NCBI GenBank assembly: GCA_015680685.1
Contig: MNCI01016379.1
Coordinates: 240,159 to 304,158, forward strand
Direction of reading: 5' to 3'
Source of the DNA: Gnetum montanum
Taxonomy: Eukaryota > Streptophyta > Gnetopsida > Gnetales > Gnetaceae
DNA length: 64,000 bases
In this document: piece after piece, positions 43,233-56,517 of the stretch
Layout of the letters: every line of letters begins with the position of its first letter
Position numbering within the stretch: position 1 is the stretch's first letter
Made by a program: the position numbers and the translations under genes
The notes under the pieces: generated by a model
The model's database searches: none
The model's input: only the letters and a program-made list of their open reading frames with translations
Told to the model about the DNA's origin: nothing

Positions 43233-45875
43233 CACCCATGCTTGACCCACACTGGTTAGTGTGGGTGGGATGATTCCCAACATGGATGGGATAGGTAGGT
43301 GGTTTCCTAGGCTGTTTTTAAGTAGTTTTCAACTCCCAATGGCTTGCATGGTTGGTGTAGTGGACTGGGGAAGGAAATATGTCAACTCTAGCAACAATTT
43401 CAGTCTCTAGAAGCCTCCATTATGGCCTAGAATTGCCATCCATGCTAAAGCAATGTTGGCCAGCATGGCCCTAGTGTGGATACCAAGGAAAATGAGTTTT
43501 ATGGCATCTAGAATATCAAAATTGAGGTTCTATGGTCTTCCCAAGGTACGACAAGGCTAGAATAATCAAGATTGATCACTTTGGAGGTCAAAATTGGCAA
43601 AGGAAGGTCTTATGGTCATCCCCCCAGAGCCAGGCTAACTAGCATGGATGGAAGGGGATTTTAGTATGGAAGATCTAGATCTAGGTTGTTACAATGTAAA
43701 ACATGATCAATCTATAGCTAAAGCTAGGGTTTTATAGTTGTAGACTTCCTAGCCAAGTTTTGAGGCCATTTAAGGGATGTTATGCATGTGAGATTAAGTT
43801 GGGAGCTTCATCTACATTGGAGCCACATTGGCCAATTTGGTTCTAGCATGGCTCACTATGGGTACTCTTGATTTTTGGTTTTGGGGTGGCTTCAAGGACC
43901 AATCAACCAAGTTTTTAGGCTTCTAGGTTTGCAAATGATGATACTTTAGGTTTTTGGTTAAAACTAGCTAGGTTTGATGGCTATTTGAGGTTGGTCATGG
44001 TTATGCCCCCATAACCCACACTGGGTAGTGTTGCTCTAGTGTGGATGAGGGGATCTAGTAAGTTTTGATGATCAAAATGAGTTTAAAAGGTTGTAAATCC
44101 AAGGTTGTGAGGTTCTAGGCTTTACTGGGGTAGGGTTTTTAGCTTATGGGGGTGTCAATCTACTACTAAAAGTGGTAAGGCAAGTTACCCATGCTAGAGC
44201 CATGTATCCTAGTGTGGATACCTTAAGATATTAAATTTTAGCACATTTCAATAGAAATTTGACCATGCATGCAAACCCCCAGGGTTGTTGATGCCAATGG
44301 CTAAGGTTTAGGATCTAAATTGGTAGTTTTGAAGGCCTTTAGATGGTTCTAGAAGCCATCCCCCTTAAAGTAATGTTGGGTCACACTGGCTAGCATGGCC
44401 TCAGTGTGGGTTCTCAAAAGGAAGATAACCTTTTTCCACTTTCAATTGGTTTTCCTAGGTCTAATGATTTCTAGAGGTGTTGGTAGGGTCATAGGGTTAG
44501 AGTGGTGTAAGTTAAGGTCATTTTGATGCATCCATGAGTCTTGCATGGGCTTTCCTTGAGGTACCCACGCTAGACTCATGTTAGCTAGCATGGGTGAGGG
44601 AAGTTCTTAGCATGGAAATGGAAGTGATCATGGAATGTGATTGATTTTGGAAAGTATTAGCTACTAGAGACTCCATAAAGGTTGGGCGGTTAACACATGT
44701 TGATTTTTGGTTAATCTTGACAATCCATGGTTATGCCTCAATGATCCAAGCTAGGGAAATACTGGCTACTATGGATAGGATCTCCTTCAACATGGGTCCA
44801 TTGAGATTCATGGTTTTGACCATTTCTATATAGATTTGATAAGGTTTTAGAGTTTTTAGGGGTTACATGGGTTGATGGCCAAGATTTGACATTAAAATTG
44901 ATTGATCTAAAGACTCCTTGGTGTTTTTTATAGCCATACCCCCCTAAGCCATGTTGCACAACATTTCCCCTACATGGATGGAAGGGAGATAAATATTTTT
45001 GCTATTTTTGATTGATTTTATGCATTTAATGGCTTTAGGAGGCTTTGATAGAGTTATAAGGTCACTAGGATAGATTTCATGGCTATTTTTGGCTATAGAT
45101 GAGGTTTTCTGGCTTACCACCAAAGTACCCATGTTGGACCCATGTTGGCTAGTATGGGTGGGGGGCTCCCTATTGTGGTTTAGGCTTTAGTTATGTATTT
45201 TGACTCAAATTCTAATAACTATCAACTATGAGGGGCCTAGAAGAGGTGTTAAAGCTATTGGAGTGAGTTTTGAGGTTATTTTGGGCTATGAAAAGCCTTT
45301 TATAGTTTACCCCAAGGTATCCACACTAGACCCATGCTAACTAGTGTGGGTGGGGGGTTCCCTAGCATGGGTAAGATATATCATTCTAGGTTGTTAGAGG
45401 CTATGGATAGGTGTTAATGCGAAAAATTGCAATCTGGATGGACGATTTTGGAGTTTTGAGGTTACACCCCACTTATCCATGCTAGAGCTATGCTAGGTAG
45501 TGTGGATGGAGCCTCTGTTAGTGTTGCTCCACTAAATCTCAAGGCTTTAGGCACTTTCGATTAGGTTTGATAGGGTTTCGAAGCTATTGAGGATGGCTAG
45601 TAGGGCTTTAGGCTATGTGGGCTTGCCTTGGGGTTGAATTAGGGCTTGGTGAACATTGGAGAATGGATATGGATGTTATACCCATTGGGTAGTGCTTGGA
45701 TAGTGTGGATGGCTAAAGTAATAATTTGTATGGGGGTTTTACCCTCTAACAAGGTCTAGGATTTAGCTATGTCAATTGTAGTTGCCAAAAATAGTAACAA
45801 GAGTAAGGTTTCATGGTAATGGGGTAGAAGAGGCTAGGACCCATGTTGGATCAACACTACTTAGCATGGGTGAAA
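43233..45875. repeat. Degenerate tandem array, unit about 185 bp, about 15 units
   Basis: Each unit carries a phrase like ACCCATGCTAGACCC...GGCTAGCATGGGTGGGG, itself an imperfect inverted repeat. Copies start near 43235, 43441, 43621, 43815, 44006, 44185, 44373, 44560, 44745, 44930, 45120, 45310, 45461, 45676 and 45836, an average spacing close to 185 bp. Between them are recurrent phrases such as AAGGTTTTAGG and GTTTTGAGG. Units have diverged strongly. Confidence 0.75.
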
Positions 45876-48405
45876 TGGGGATAAGGCTAAAAGTGATTGT
45901 GTGGGTTTCAAGGAATTTAAACCTTAGCACAAAATAGGTTTCAAGGCTTGAAACCCACTTTGCATGGGAAGCATCTAGTGAAGCCCATCCCAAAATTCAA
46001 ATTTTTAAAACTTGGTGGTAACTCCCACCATCCTAGTGTTGGTTGAAATTCTCCCTTTACACTACTAGTGCACCATGAATTTCAATGCTTTGATTTGGTA
46101 GTGGGGGTATGGAAGAGGGCACTTAGTTTTAGATCTAGTTTTACTAGTAATTTTTCATAAAATCAAACACAACACTCATTTCTCTCATCATAGCACCTAG
46201 GATCAGAGCTCTTGTAGAGATCTTGCTTACAACTCCTTTCAATGTTTAGCATGGATGATCTAAGAGCCCCTTTAGGTAGCATTGCAACCCAGATCTAGTA
46301 GATTTTCAAGGTTTTGTTGGGGTTGATAGCATACACCATGAAGAAAAGAGGGAGCAATAGCAAAAATCTGGTCTTAGAGATTACATATGCACTAGCAAGT
46401 GGAATTTCTCATCCCCCACAACCTATGATATGGTATTTTTCATCTTCCATCACTCTAAGTTTGGCCATCTCTAGCCATTTTCTTTGTGTTTCTAGCCGTT
46501 TTCTACTATTTTCCTAGTTTAGGATGAGGGCATTTTTTTAGATCTAGGCCATTGTAGTTAGTAAAATCTGATTTTGGAAAAATCCCACCCTACTATTTTA
46601 TGGTTATTATACATTTTTAGTGTTTCTTACTTATTTAGGTTTTGATTTTGCAGTTTTCAAATTAGGTTTTGTCAATTTTAATGTGTTTTTTACTAATTTT
46701 GGTAAAAAAGCAACCCTAATTGTGAATTTTTTTATTAAGTAAATGGTTAGGAGTTAAAAGTTAAGGTTTTTTATTTTTAGCATTATGTTTTAGGTTTCTA
46801 TTGGCTCTAGTTTTGTTCAATTTGGAGTCTTAATTAATTTGTAATGAATTTTTTGGCTATGTAATACAATTGTGTTTTTATGCCATTTTTGGTTTTTCAT
46901 GGATGTTCATGAATTTTTTCTGGAACAAAAGAAAGGGTTTTGTATCATTTCTAGCTATGGGTATGAAGATCTTGATTTAAGGTTTCCAATGATCTTTGAA
47001 TCACTGGATTTGGGTTTAAAATTAATTTTTGGAGAATTTTCTATGAAACTCACATAGAAAAGGGTTTTGGCATGACAACTTGGTTCTTGTTGAGTTAGCC
47101 ACATTTTCTACAATAGTGAAAAAAACTTTTTAAGGTTTTCTAGTTATGGTTACATATTTTATGATTTAAGGATTCCAATGGTGGTGGAATCACTAAAATC
47201 AGAGTTATGGTTGATTTTTAATGATTTTCCCTATACGGTCGCATGCATAGAAGTTTTTAGGTTGTAGTGGTTTGACCCCTTGGAGATGGGTAGCATTGGC
47301 ATACTGAATGATTTTTCTTGTCAATGTCCCATGTCCCTAGGAATACTAGGGAATGTTAGAATGTGTGTAGACTTGGTTTCACAATTCTAAATTTTTTTTA
47401 CTATTTTTACTAGTGATCTTCTATGGCTATTTTAAAGGTTTTAAGGCTTGTTGTGTAAGGGTTGTTTGAACTGATACATGGTTTGGCATGATGTATTGAA
47501 TGTGTTTTAATTTTTGATTAATAAGGTAAATGTTTTTATGTTTCGGTTATGATGTCTAAGGGTCATTTTGGCTATAAACATGTTGATTTTTTTAAACTTT
47601 TCAAAGGTATTTTTGCTAACACCCTAGAGTTTTTACGATGGCTAATTTCACCACTAACTAGGATGTTTGACAAAATTTCATAAGAAATTCTGAGTGTTTA
47701 TTAGTTGTATGTTCTACTTGGTTGTGTTTTTGTTTCTAGTGTTGCTAATTTTTTTCTAATTATTTTAAGATATGGTTCTAACTATTTGCATTGTTTTCTA
47801 TGAAGGGCTTTCCTTATGCCCATCTTGGTTGTGGTGGAGCTTGTGGGGATACTGTGCTATGTTAGTTTTCCTAAACCAACCACTTCCTCAGCTAATATGG
47901 TTCTAGAATGGGTTTGCTTATGGTTTTGAATAGGGTTAAGGAAATTCCTTTCCTACCTCCTATAGAATTTTATTGTGATGATGTGGTCCAACTTGTTTGA
48001 GTATACCACCAAAATCATATTGGAGACCCTACTACCTTAGTCATCCAACATGATTGCTAAGTTCAAAATGGATGACCCTGAGATGCATGCAGAGGAGGAG
48101 GTGTATGATAGCATAGGCACTCATAGTACTTGCAAGCTGGACCAAATCTTGAGCATGCTTGAGTATTCTTAGTATAATATTGATAATACTCTAAAGGTAT
48201 CACACAAGGCCCACACATTAGTCCAGAATCCTCCTAGTACAGTGTACCATTTGGTTGGGTAATTTTAATTGTAACTTATGGATCACTTTGGTCTTAAATG
48301 GATTTTCCTATCTTTCCTTGCATTATAAGTTCCTAAAATTTTGAATGCTAATCATCTTGCAGGTATAGGGTTAGCAATAAAGGCTTGCTTAGGAATGACT
48401 AAACC
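45876..48405. other. Element B spacer, AT-rich part
   Basis: No protein family recognised on either strand. T-rich on the plus strand. Frame 46314-46517 and others are short and unconvincing. Confidence 0.5.
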
Positions 48406-48675
48406 TTGGAGGTTACTCAAACTATAATGGGTGTCTTTACCCAAAGCCCCAAAATTAGACACACAGTGGTTGACCAATTAAAGGGTGTCTTTGATAAATA
48501 CACACAAGTCTTTGCCCTAGCCTTCAAGAGGTGTATAGCCAATGAAACATCCCATAGTTGGTGGGTAGTATGTCTTTTAGCAACAAACATCGATGCCGAG
48601 ACCTCCAAACAACCCTCTCTTTGTAAGAAGAAGAAGAAATATAAGAAGAATATGGTTTTGGCTAAATTGTTCTAA
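48406..48675 (+). pseudogene. Spacer reading frame 1, antisense to element B gag-pol
   Basis: 89-codon plus-strand frame (MEVTQTIMGVFTQSPKIRHT), ending in a Lys-rich stretch (KKKKKYKKN). Not recognised. It lies in a series of plus-strand coding-like blocks separated by T-rich, intron-like stretches ending in TTGTAG or GTTATAG. Confidence 0.4.
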
Positions 48676-48974
48676 TGCTTTTATGGTTATATGATTTAAG
48701 GCTATTTTTTAAAGTGTTCTAATGATTTTGATTTGTTTATTTTATTGTATCTTGCTTATAAACGACGTGTTCATGCCTTAACTAACTGGCCATTTTTGGT
48801 TATCTTGTAGCAGCTTCCACCTCTTCTAGTGTCACTTTGACCATTTCAAGACATGCTGAGGAGACTATCATCTTGAAATTTGGTGAGGTAAGAGTAGTGT
48901 AATGTTGGATGAGGGGATAGACACCTAGACATGTTCAAGCACACATTACTCATGTAGGTTTACTTGATCTCTTC

Positions 48975-49244
48975 ATGGCACCTACCCTAACCATTCCTGC
49001 TACCAAGATGATGAACATCATTGACTCCTTCAATAAAGGAACCAATCAGTTCATCACAAACATTTATGGTGTACCAATCACTTTGCACATTGATGAGGCT
49101 ACCTTCTATGGTCTCTTTGGTATTTCCACTGAAGGAATGAAGGTTGCCATCAAACTAATTAAGGAGGCAAGCCACTGTGAGGAGGTAGAGGCATGGTTTG
49201 GTGCTCATTGTGGCCAATCCAAGTTATCCATGGATGATTTCTAG
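48975..49244 (+). pseudogene. Spacer reading frame 2, antisense to element B gag-pol
   Basis: 89-codon frame from MAPTLTIPATKMMNIID through YGVPITLHIDEATFYGLFGI to WFGAHCGQSKLSMDDF. The next frames downstream (49320-49440) give EWIMMKVLGEGALFNWATHLA. The general pattern (V-x-x-x-x-x-x-I-x-x-L-x-G-I ... W) recalls the non-gag-pol plant transposon proteins found beside some Tat-like elements, but I cannot assign the family. Confidence 0.45.
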
Positions 49245-51300
49245 GTACCTAAAGCAAGGGAGTCTTATCTCTTGTTATGACCTTGTGCCTTTCCTAAACT
49301 ATTATTATAGAAGAAGGTGATTGACATTACACAAGAATGGATCATGATGAAGGTCCTAGGAGAAGGTGCTCTATTTAATTGGGCTACTCACTTGGCTACT
49401 AGGTTACATAGGAAATCCTAAAACTTTATGAGGATCTCTCCACAATATTCCACATGTACTATGCATTTTTTATAGCATATTTGAAGAGATTTGCAAAGTT
49501 CTTGGTGATGAGGAGGGATGGACGATGGGTATGCCAAGACTCATCCCAACTCTCTAGGGCTTGGATAAAGTATATTTATCCAATCATGCAAGCCCATAAC
49601 CCACCATAGGATGTCAAGGAATCCTTGTCTATAACCACTAAGGAAGGTAGTGATAGGTGGTGTGTTTCCCTTGATAGCACTAGGGTTGAGCCTCATGTAG
49701 ACCATGCTAACATTAGGAGGGCCAAAGTGTTGCATGGTGAAAGTGATGGGGTAGCTAGAGCAAAGCTCAAATAGTACATGGAGAAAGAAGCACTAGCAAC
49801 AGAGCAACAAGGTTCACATTGAAGCTTGGAAGGACTCATCATGTGGGTAGTGGTACATTGCTAACTTTGACTATGTTTTGGTTTTTCCTATGTTTTGAGT
49901 TCTAAGATTATAAGACCATAACATTGTTAAGTTGTTCTTATGTTTTTGGTTCATTGTCATTGTAGACATGCAATAGGACATGGCAGCCCAAGCTACTATA
50001 GCAATAGAGGAGTAGAGGCATGCGAAGGAGGCTCTCCTTCAGTAGCAAGAGGAGGAGGGGTTAGCTAACATGGTGGTGGATGACTTGGATGCCTTGTTTG
50101 ATGAGGCATTTCTAGGGGAAATCCCCATCATCATCCTAGAGTAGGAAGAGCTAAGTATGCATACTTCTACTGCTACTTGTCACAGTTTATGATTTTATGT
50201 TTAGTTTTCATTCTAACCATTCAATGATTGTTATGCTTGTTATAGCTATTTAACCATAGGAAGAGGCCTCTACCCCTATATTTCACATGAAACCATGGGT
50301 AAAGATTCTAGACAAGTTGGAGTTCATGCATGGAGTGACCAAGAACATCATTGATTTGTTGCAACAAGTTGCTCTTGAAATTGGTGAGAACTTTGTTTGA
50401 TTTTTCCTTAGATGATTTGTTTTGGCTTTTAGAGGTAGATTTGGTTATTCATGTTGTATGTTGTGCTTATGGTTACATTGTCTACAATGCCTTTAGTTGC
50501 AAGAAATCCTAGCCATGACATGGAGCTTGACTTCTTACCATAGCTCCCTCTTGAGGTTAAGAATGTACTAGGGAAGTTATATGAAACTACCATTGATCTT
50601 GTAGTTTCATGTGCAAAAAATTTGTGGGAATTTCAAAGGTCCAATGAATCCCTATGGGAGTAGGTTATGGCCTTGAAAGAGAAGAACAAATGGTAAGCCT
50701 AGATGATTACTAATCTTTAGGATCATAAGACCTTTTTTAAAGTCAAGTGGATAACAAAGAAAACATATGAATCAAGGAGATCACATGTGCCTGCTACTAG
50801 AATTCCATCCATGAAAATGTTACCCTTGCTAGGGAGATGGTAGAGTAATAGTTATAGCTAGACCTTATCACTTGCAAAGCCAAGGATTGGAAAGATTATT
50901 GTGCATGGGTTCTAGAGTGGGGCTGGGCACAAAAGGATCACAAAAAATTAATAGGCTGATCTTGAGCATATCTTAAGTGGCTTAAGAAGGAGACTACTGA
51001 ATGGTGCAAGATGGAGATATTTATCAAGGAGATTTAAGTTAAAAGTGCCTAAAAACTCTTTGAGGTCACTCTCATAGTAGCTGAATTGCATACCCCTTAG
51101 GTTTCTATAACTATGGATGAGGTTTCTACGACCATGGCATCATGAGAGCTACCCACATGAACAAACTTCGATAACAGCAACATCCTCATGGGAATTAATC
51201 TTGGGGATGTGGATTGGGCCAACATGATAGAAGAGCAAATCCTTCATCACTTAGAGGTTGGTCTTCAACATATTCCCTTGGAGTCCCTATAGGTTTGAGA
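49245..51300 (+). pseudogene. Decayed plus-strand, apparently multi-exon frames in the spacer
   Basis: Coding-like blocks include one near 50275-50395 (FHMKPWVKILDKLEFMHGV, then NIIDLLQQVALEIG) and one near 50500-50690 (LGKLYETTIDLVVSCAKNL, ALKEKNKW). Each block is preceded by a T-rich stretch ending in AG (TCATTGTAG at 49961, GTTATAG at 50250) and followed by GTGAG or GTAAG. This looks like exons and introns of an antisense gene. Charged, helical segments suggest coiled coils. Function unknown. Confidence 0.4.
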
Positions 51301-52490
51301 GTTTTTATTCAGTTTTGTATTATTTTAGTTTTACTTAATTTGTCAGCTTGTTTCTGATATGCATTTATTACTAATGGGTCTTTTGTTATTATTTCATATG
51401 CATTAGGTGATATTAATAGCCCTAGTGATGAGGGTGGGGATGGCCCATCACTTCCTCTAGATGCCACTTAGCATCACCAACTACTCATTTTAGTTATTTT
51501 CTATTGATGGCCACTTAATATTTATGTTGTTGATATTGATGGCTAGTGTTAGCTAATGTTTTGGTTGGAGAAAATTTATGTTTTATATTTATTATTTAAG
51601 AATTTTTCCATAGTGTGGATATGGCTATTGATGTTGTAGATGTTTTAACCTTCTTTTAAGTTTTAGTTTTGGTTATATCATTCTAGTGTTATGGTTTTAT
51701 TATGGCTTTACAGTTTTTATGATTTTAATGCCATAAAAGTTGTTCAAGGCTTCAATGGATATCTTGGTTATAATGTTGTAAAATAGGTTGAAATGGTTAG
51801 GTAATAAGGATATAAACTAAAGTGGAGATAAGGTAAAAAGATGTTTGCTAGTTTAAGGCCATGGTGGGCCATAGGATTTGCTAGATTTAGGCCATGGAAT
51901 GCCCCCATGTTTGTTTGCTAATTTTAGACCATGGTGGGCCTATGTAGTTTGCAACAAGAAACATATATATATTTTTATTTTATGTTTTGAAGTTTTTATA
52001 AGTTTTTTTGTTTATATCAAGCTGAAAAGAAAAAAAGGAAAAGACTTTAAGTAAAAATAAAAACAAAGGTAAACTCTTAGGCTAAAGATGAAAGAAAGTT
52101 TAAAATAAAGAAACCAAAATGCCATAAAAAGGAAAAATAAAGTCTAGGTTAATAGGCTATAGGTACATATGGTTACAAGGTCATATGTGCATAGAGTGGA
52201 AGGATTAGGGATGTACAAAACTTGTAGAAATGCTTCCTAATCTTTGAGAGATTAGGAAACATGTATTTCCTATTTTGCACAAGATTGTGCTTCCTATCTT
52301 CTTTGCTAATGATATTAAAGGGGAGCTCTTCCCATAGCGTGTCTCTTGGTCCATCATTATTATTTTTTACATTCTCTACTTGGGTTGCTTAACTTTGCAG
52401 CTGGGAATATCTTTCTAAAACTCCACTTTAGACCCCTACTCTATATCGACATTGTTAATTGCCTGGGTAACCACATTATAACCATGGATG
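51301..52490 (-). other. Element B spacer, protease-proximal part
   Basis: Includes TTTAAGGCCATGGTGGGCC units at 51850-51950 and an AT tract at 51960. Homologous to the left end of the window in element C, so this stretch belongs to the element family. Confidence 0.55.
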
Positions 52491-53091
52491 ATAATTTCAC
52501 ATCCCTCATAAAGTAGGCAAATTTCTTGGTGGATAGGTGAAGATACAACTCATAGTTGAGCCAACCAAAGCCTTCCTAGGATAAGGTTGAATCTTTTCAT
52601 TCTCTCTACCACTAAGAAATTAATGATTGTGGGGAATTGCTTCCCTTCCACAAAGTCTAAGAAGATAGACCTCCTAACAGAAACCCATGATCTATTAAAG
52701 GATTTGAGAGTTGACATTGACATATGTTGTATATGTTTTGTTAGACTTAAATGTTTGTTATGGTGCATGAGATAACATTCATTATGGCCCCATCATCTAT
52801 GTGCATCCAATGCAATTTGTACTATCCTACCTGTATGATTATGAAAAAAGAAGCCTTGGTTACCTTTTTGCTATGGGGAATGGTCTTGATTTCGCTATCA
52901 AAAAACACTAGTGATGTGAACTTTATATCCCTAGGTGAAGTAGGTACCATCACTATATGGATGGATTCTTCATTAATATGGATGTCCTTGCTAATGGGGA
53001 TGGAAGTCAACATCTTAACTAGTGATTCCCAGTGCATAGTAGAAGTCATTACCAAGTCATATAGGTCGAGAGTTGAATTTTTATGTTTCAA
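52491..53091 (-). pseudogene. Element B protease
   Basis: Minus-strand frame 52822-53091 and its continuation: VKMLTSIPISKDIHINEESIH and SLVFFDSEIKTIPHSKK (linker, matching HMLASIPIKEDMLIDEKAIH in C), then YKLHWMHIDDGAIMNVIS with the retropepsin Asp. After that, frames break. Co-linear with element C 600-1095. Confidence 0.75.
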
Positions 53092-55836
53092 TGATTATTT
53101 AACCTATTCCATTGCATTTTGAAAGTCCTTGTTGTTGGACATGGGCTTGTTGCCCTTGTTCTACTTGACTTCCTCTATGCACCTCAAAATGCGTACTTTG
53201 TATTTTGGATGTTATTGTTGTGGCTTCTAGTCTTTCCCTTTCCCTTGGATTTTAGCATTCTTCCATGGTTTTCTTGTTGAAGTAGCCTGGATTAAAGACA
53301 TCATGGGTATAGATGATATGGGAGTGGGCTTTGGTGGGCCCACTTCCTTCCATGTCTTGGCTTGCTTATCATTTTTAACTTTGGGCTTTTGCATAGGCTT
53401 CTTCCTTTGCTTGGTTGGGGCCTTTTGGTCTTCTTTGGTTGCTTGGGAGGAAGAGGCCATTTCATTAGCCACCACATGGGGTCATTGTTCCATTACGTGG
53501 GTGGACTTGGTCATAGTGGGAGGGGGAGGTACCCTAATGATAAAAGGCTCCTTGGAGGTTGCTAGTGATGGTACCTTTACTAAAAAGGGGGGCCTTGAGC
53601 TAGTGCAAGCTAAAGGATCCTTTTCTTTACAAGTTACCCAAATCACAAATGGTTCCCTCCCAGGCCTTATGTCATGACTAATGTTGAACACTGCTATGAT
53701 GTACAAGGTGTTGTTGGTGTTCAATAAGTCTTTGTATACATGCATCAACTAGTTTTGAGGTTGAATCAAGTTAGAAGCATCAAGTACCAACTGATCCCTA
53801 TCTATTATCCTTTGTAGGTCATCTTTCAAGGTAAGACAAAAGTCAGTATTGTGACCTTGCAATTGATGATAATGAAAAAAACATTCAAGCTTGAAATACT
53901 TAGGCACCTAAGGATCATCCTTGGTTTCTTGAGTGGGGTCTTTGACTATCTCACATAGCCTCTCATGCCTTTTTTGGGCATTTTCGATCATTTGTTTGTC
54001 TTTGATTCTCTCACTCTTCAATAGTTGGTCTAAAATTTTGGATGGTTTTAGAGGTAGCCTAGTGTATTTAGTTTGGTCTTTTCACTCAAAATTGGGCTTC
54101 AAAGTAGTTGATGTAGTGGTCCTAGATGTTGAGTGTTGGTTGTTATTATTATTAGCAGGGGCCTTGGGTTGGTTGGTTCTTGGCCCCTAATTAGTTATCT
54201 TGCTCTCTTTGGCTATAGTTACCACCATCATGTTGTTTTGATTTCCCCTCTTTTTGTGCTTCCATGTGTGCTAGATTTTATATGCCACGTAGGCAGGGTC
54301 ATGGCTAGCCTTCACAACATCCTCTATATTTTTGATCTAGGAGAAGGCTTGACTTAGTGGTCACGAAACTAGGTAATACAAATTTGACTTAATGAAATTG
54401 TTAACTACTCCCTTGAATATAGCTAAAAGGTGAGTTTCAGCTATAGGTTCTGGTATCTCATTGAGCAAAACATTCCATTGTTGGATGAAATTTTGCATTG
54501 GTTTAAGAGGTCCTTGTTTAACCTTCATCACTTGGTCAAGGGTGGTATCAAGCTTCAAGTTGTACTTGAAGTGGTTAATGAAATGCAAAATCAAGTCTTC
54601 TAAAGAAGATATGGATCTTCTCAATAGGCCACAGTAGCAATCAAGGGTATTCCTTATAGAATACATGAAATATTTCTATTATTTTGTGCAACGATGCTTG
54701 TAATAACAAGCACTCAAAGTGGAAGGTTATGAGATGAGAGTTCAAGTCACCTTCACCTTTATACTTCATAAATTACAGTATGGGAATACTAGGTAGAAGA
54801 GTTAGAGGTCACCATAGGACTAATGGGATCATCTTGATAGAAATCCATGATCTTAATAGTTTGGGAAGTAGAGGCCTTATGCCTCTTGAACTCTTTAGTT
54901 TGGTCTTGGATCATCTAAAAGGTTTGATCCCTATTGGTTGTGGGATCTACATGAAGGATTATGGTATCTTTTGGGAGAATTGTAGCCTCATTATTAGTTG
55001 TGAGACTAAGGGAAAATGTTGTGTCATCATAGTAGCTAGTGGGATAAATAGAGAAAAAGATGTTTGCGTTGGTATCTGGGGCACAAATAGAATAAAAGGG
55101 GTGTGTGACCTCTGGGTTACTTAGGGTCCCATGGTGGACCCTATCTAGGTAGCAAGAGGGTTAGTGATGGTTCCAACCATCGATGATGGCTGCACAAATT
55201 GAGGTTATGTGATGAAAGAAATAGAGAAGTGAAATGTTATGGGTTATGGCATTGATTGTGTCTAGTGTGCTATGATGATAGGTATGGGTCCAAACATGGT
55301 TAGGTAAGAAGGGATAGAAGACTTGGGAATTTGACCCATGGAAGAGGTGAGGGGGGTTGAGATGGGCATTGTGGCCTTGGGAGTTGATTGTTGAAAGAGT
55401 TTTTCCATGACATTTTCATGTTTAAACTTTGCTCTAAAATCATCCTCTTTCTCCTGCTACTTGTCCAAGCTAGCCTTATCATCCTTCTCATCTATCTCAA
55501 TTAATTGAGATTGTACTTGCACATAGGTTTTTTTGAGGGGTATTTGGTCATACAAGGAAGGAATATATTCCTTCCTATAATGGTGTATGAGCTCATAATC
55601 CCTCTTATCTTCTTCTTCCATCCTTAGAATCAACATGCCAGCCTAAATCTTGGCACAAATGAAGTTATACTAATCTTCATTTATGATCAAGAACTTAGAA
55701 CTTCATCCCTAAGTCTTAAGGATTGCCTACATTCGACCACAATGGGATCCTTGGGGTCATAGACCATCACAACTTGTTGATTAGAAGTTGTCTTAGTGAA
55801 GTGAGAGGACAACATGATCAACTAGTTGAATGACAT
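53092..55836 (-). pseudogene. Element B gag
   Basis: Homologue of C gag. Start near 55836 (MSFN). The conserved middle at 54361-54666 has DQVMKVKQGPLKPMQNFIQQWNVLLNEIP and NNFIKSNLYYL, matching NDFIKSKLYYL in C. The 53227-53748 part holds Lys/Pro-rich linkers (KAPTKQRKKPMQKPKVKND). Broken by stops. Confidence 0.78.
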
Positions 55837-56517
55837 GATGTAAATGTTGAAAGCTTGGCTAAACAAAATGTTTAAGTAATAAAAGGAAATAAAAAATTTT
55901 CAGCAAATGAAATTTTTCAAAATGCCAAAAGGGGTATGGTTGTCAAAGGTTATAGGCTACAAAGTGTATCTGGTTGTCAAAGGAGGTATACCCTTTTACT
56001 TAAGAAAAATGCAAAAAAAAAATTGGGTGTCAAACCCCAACCATGCTGGGCTTGATAGCTACACCAATGTTAGAGGTGAAAAGGAGGGAAGGAGGGTAAG
56101 ATGGAAAATATTACACCTCTCTTCACAACATTGGGAGGTGAGAATTTACTTTTGGCAGGTATGGTTTTGTGTGAAAACAAGGTGGAAACTTTAAATTTTC
56201 CAAGATATGGGTTTTAACAAGATATCAATGGAAAACTTGTCAAAAACTTTTCATAGTAGGGGGTAAAGGTTTTGATAGGATACCAATCCTAGATTTTAAA
56301 ATTACTAGCAATTACTATGAAATTTTGCAAAATGCAAATTACCTAAAATCTCTATGCTGGGTTTTGGTGGTAGGAGGGATGGGTTTAAATGTTGGTTTTG
56401 GTAGCCAAAAAGTGTTAACAAAGTTTTCACAACAAGCTTTAGAAATTTGAAAATTTTTGGGTTGCAAGTAATGTTGGCATCTAGGTAATAGGTTTGGATG
56501 CAAAATTTGGATGGAGG
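55837..56517 (-). mobile_element. Element B 5' leader
   Basis: Non-coding by position between primer site and gag; open frames here (55907-56194 +) are not recognised. Confidence 0.55.

Noticed and set aside
42541-52490. Whole spacer as a separately inserted transposon
   Set aside because: No direct repeats, LTR or inverted termini were found at the edges, and its protease-side end is shared with element C. Kept as an open alternative only.
52751-53677. Plus-strand frames of 123-124 codons opposite element B gag/protease
   Set aside because: The minus strand carries recognisable gag-protease at the same place; these are antisense shadows with no family motifs.
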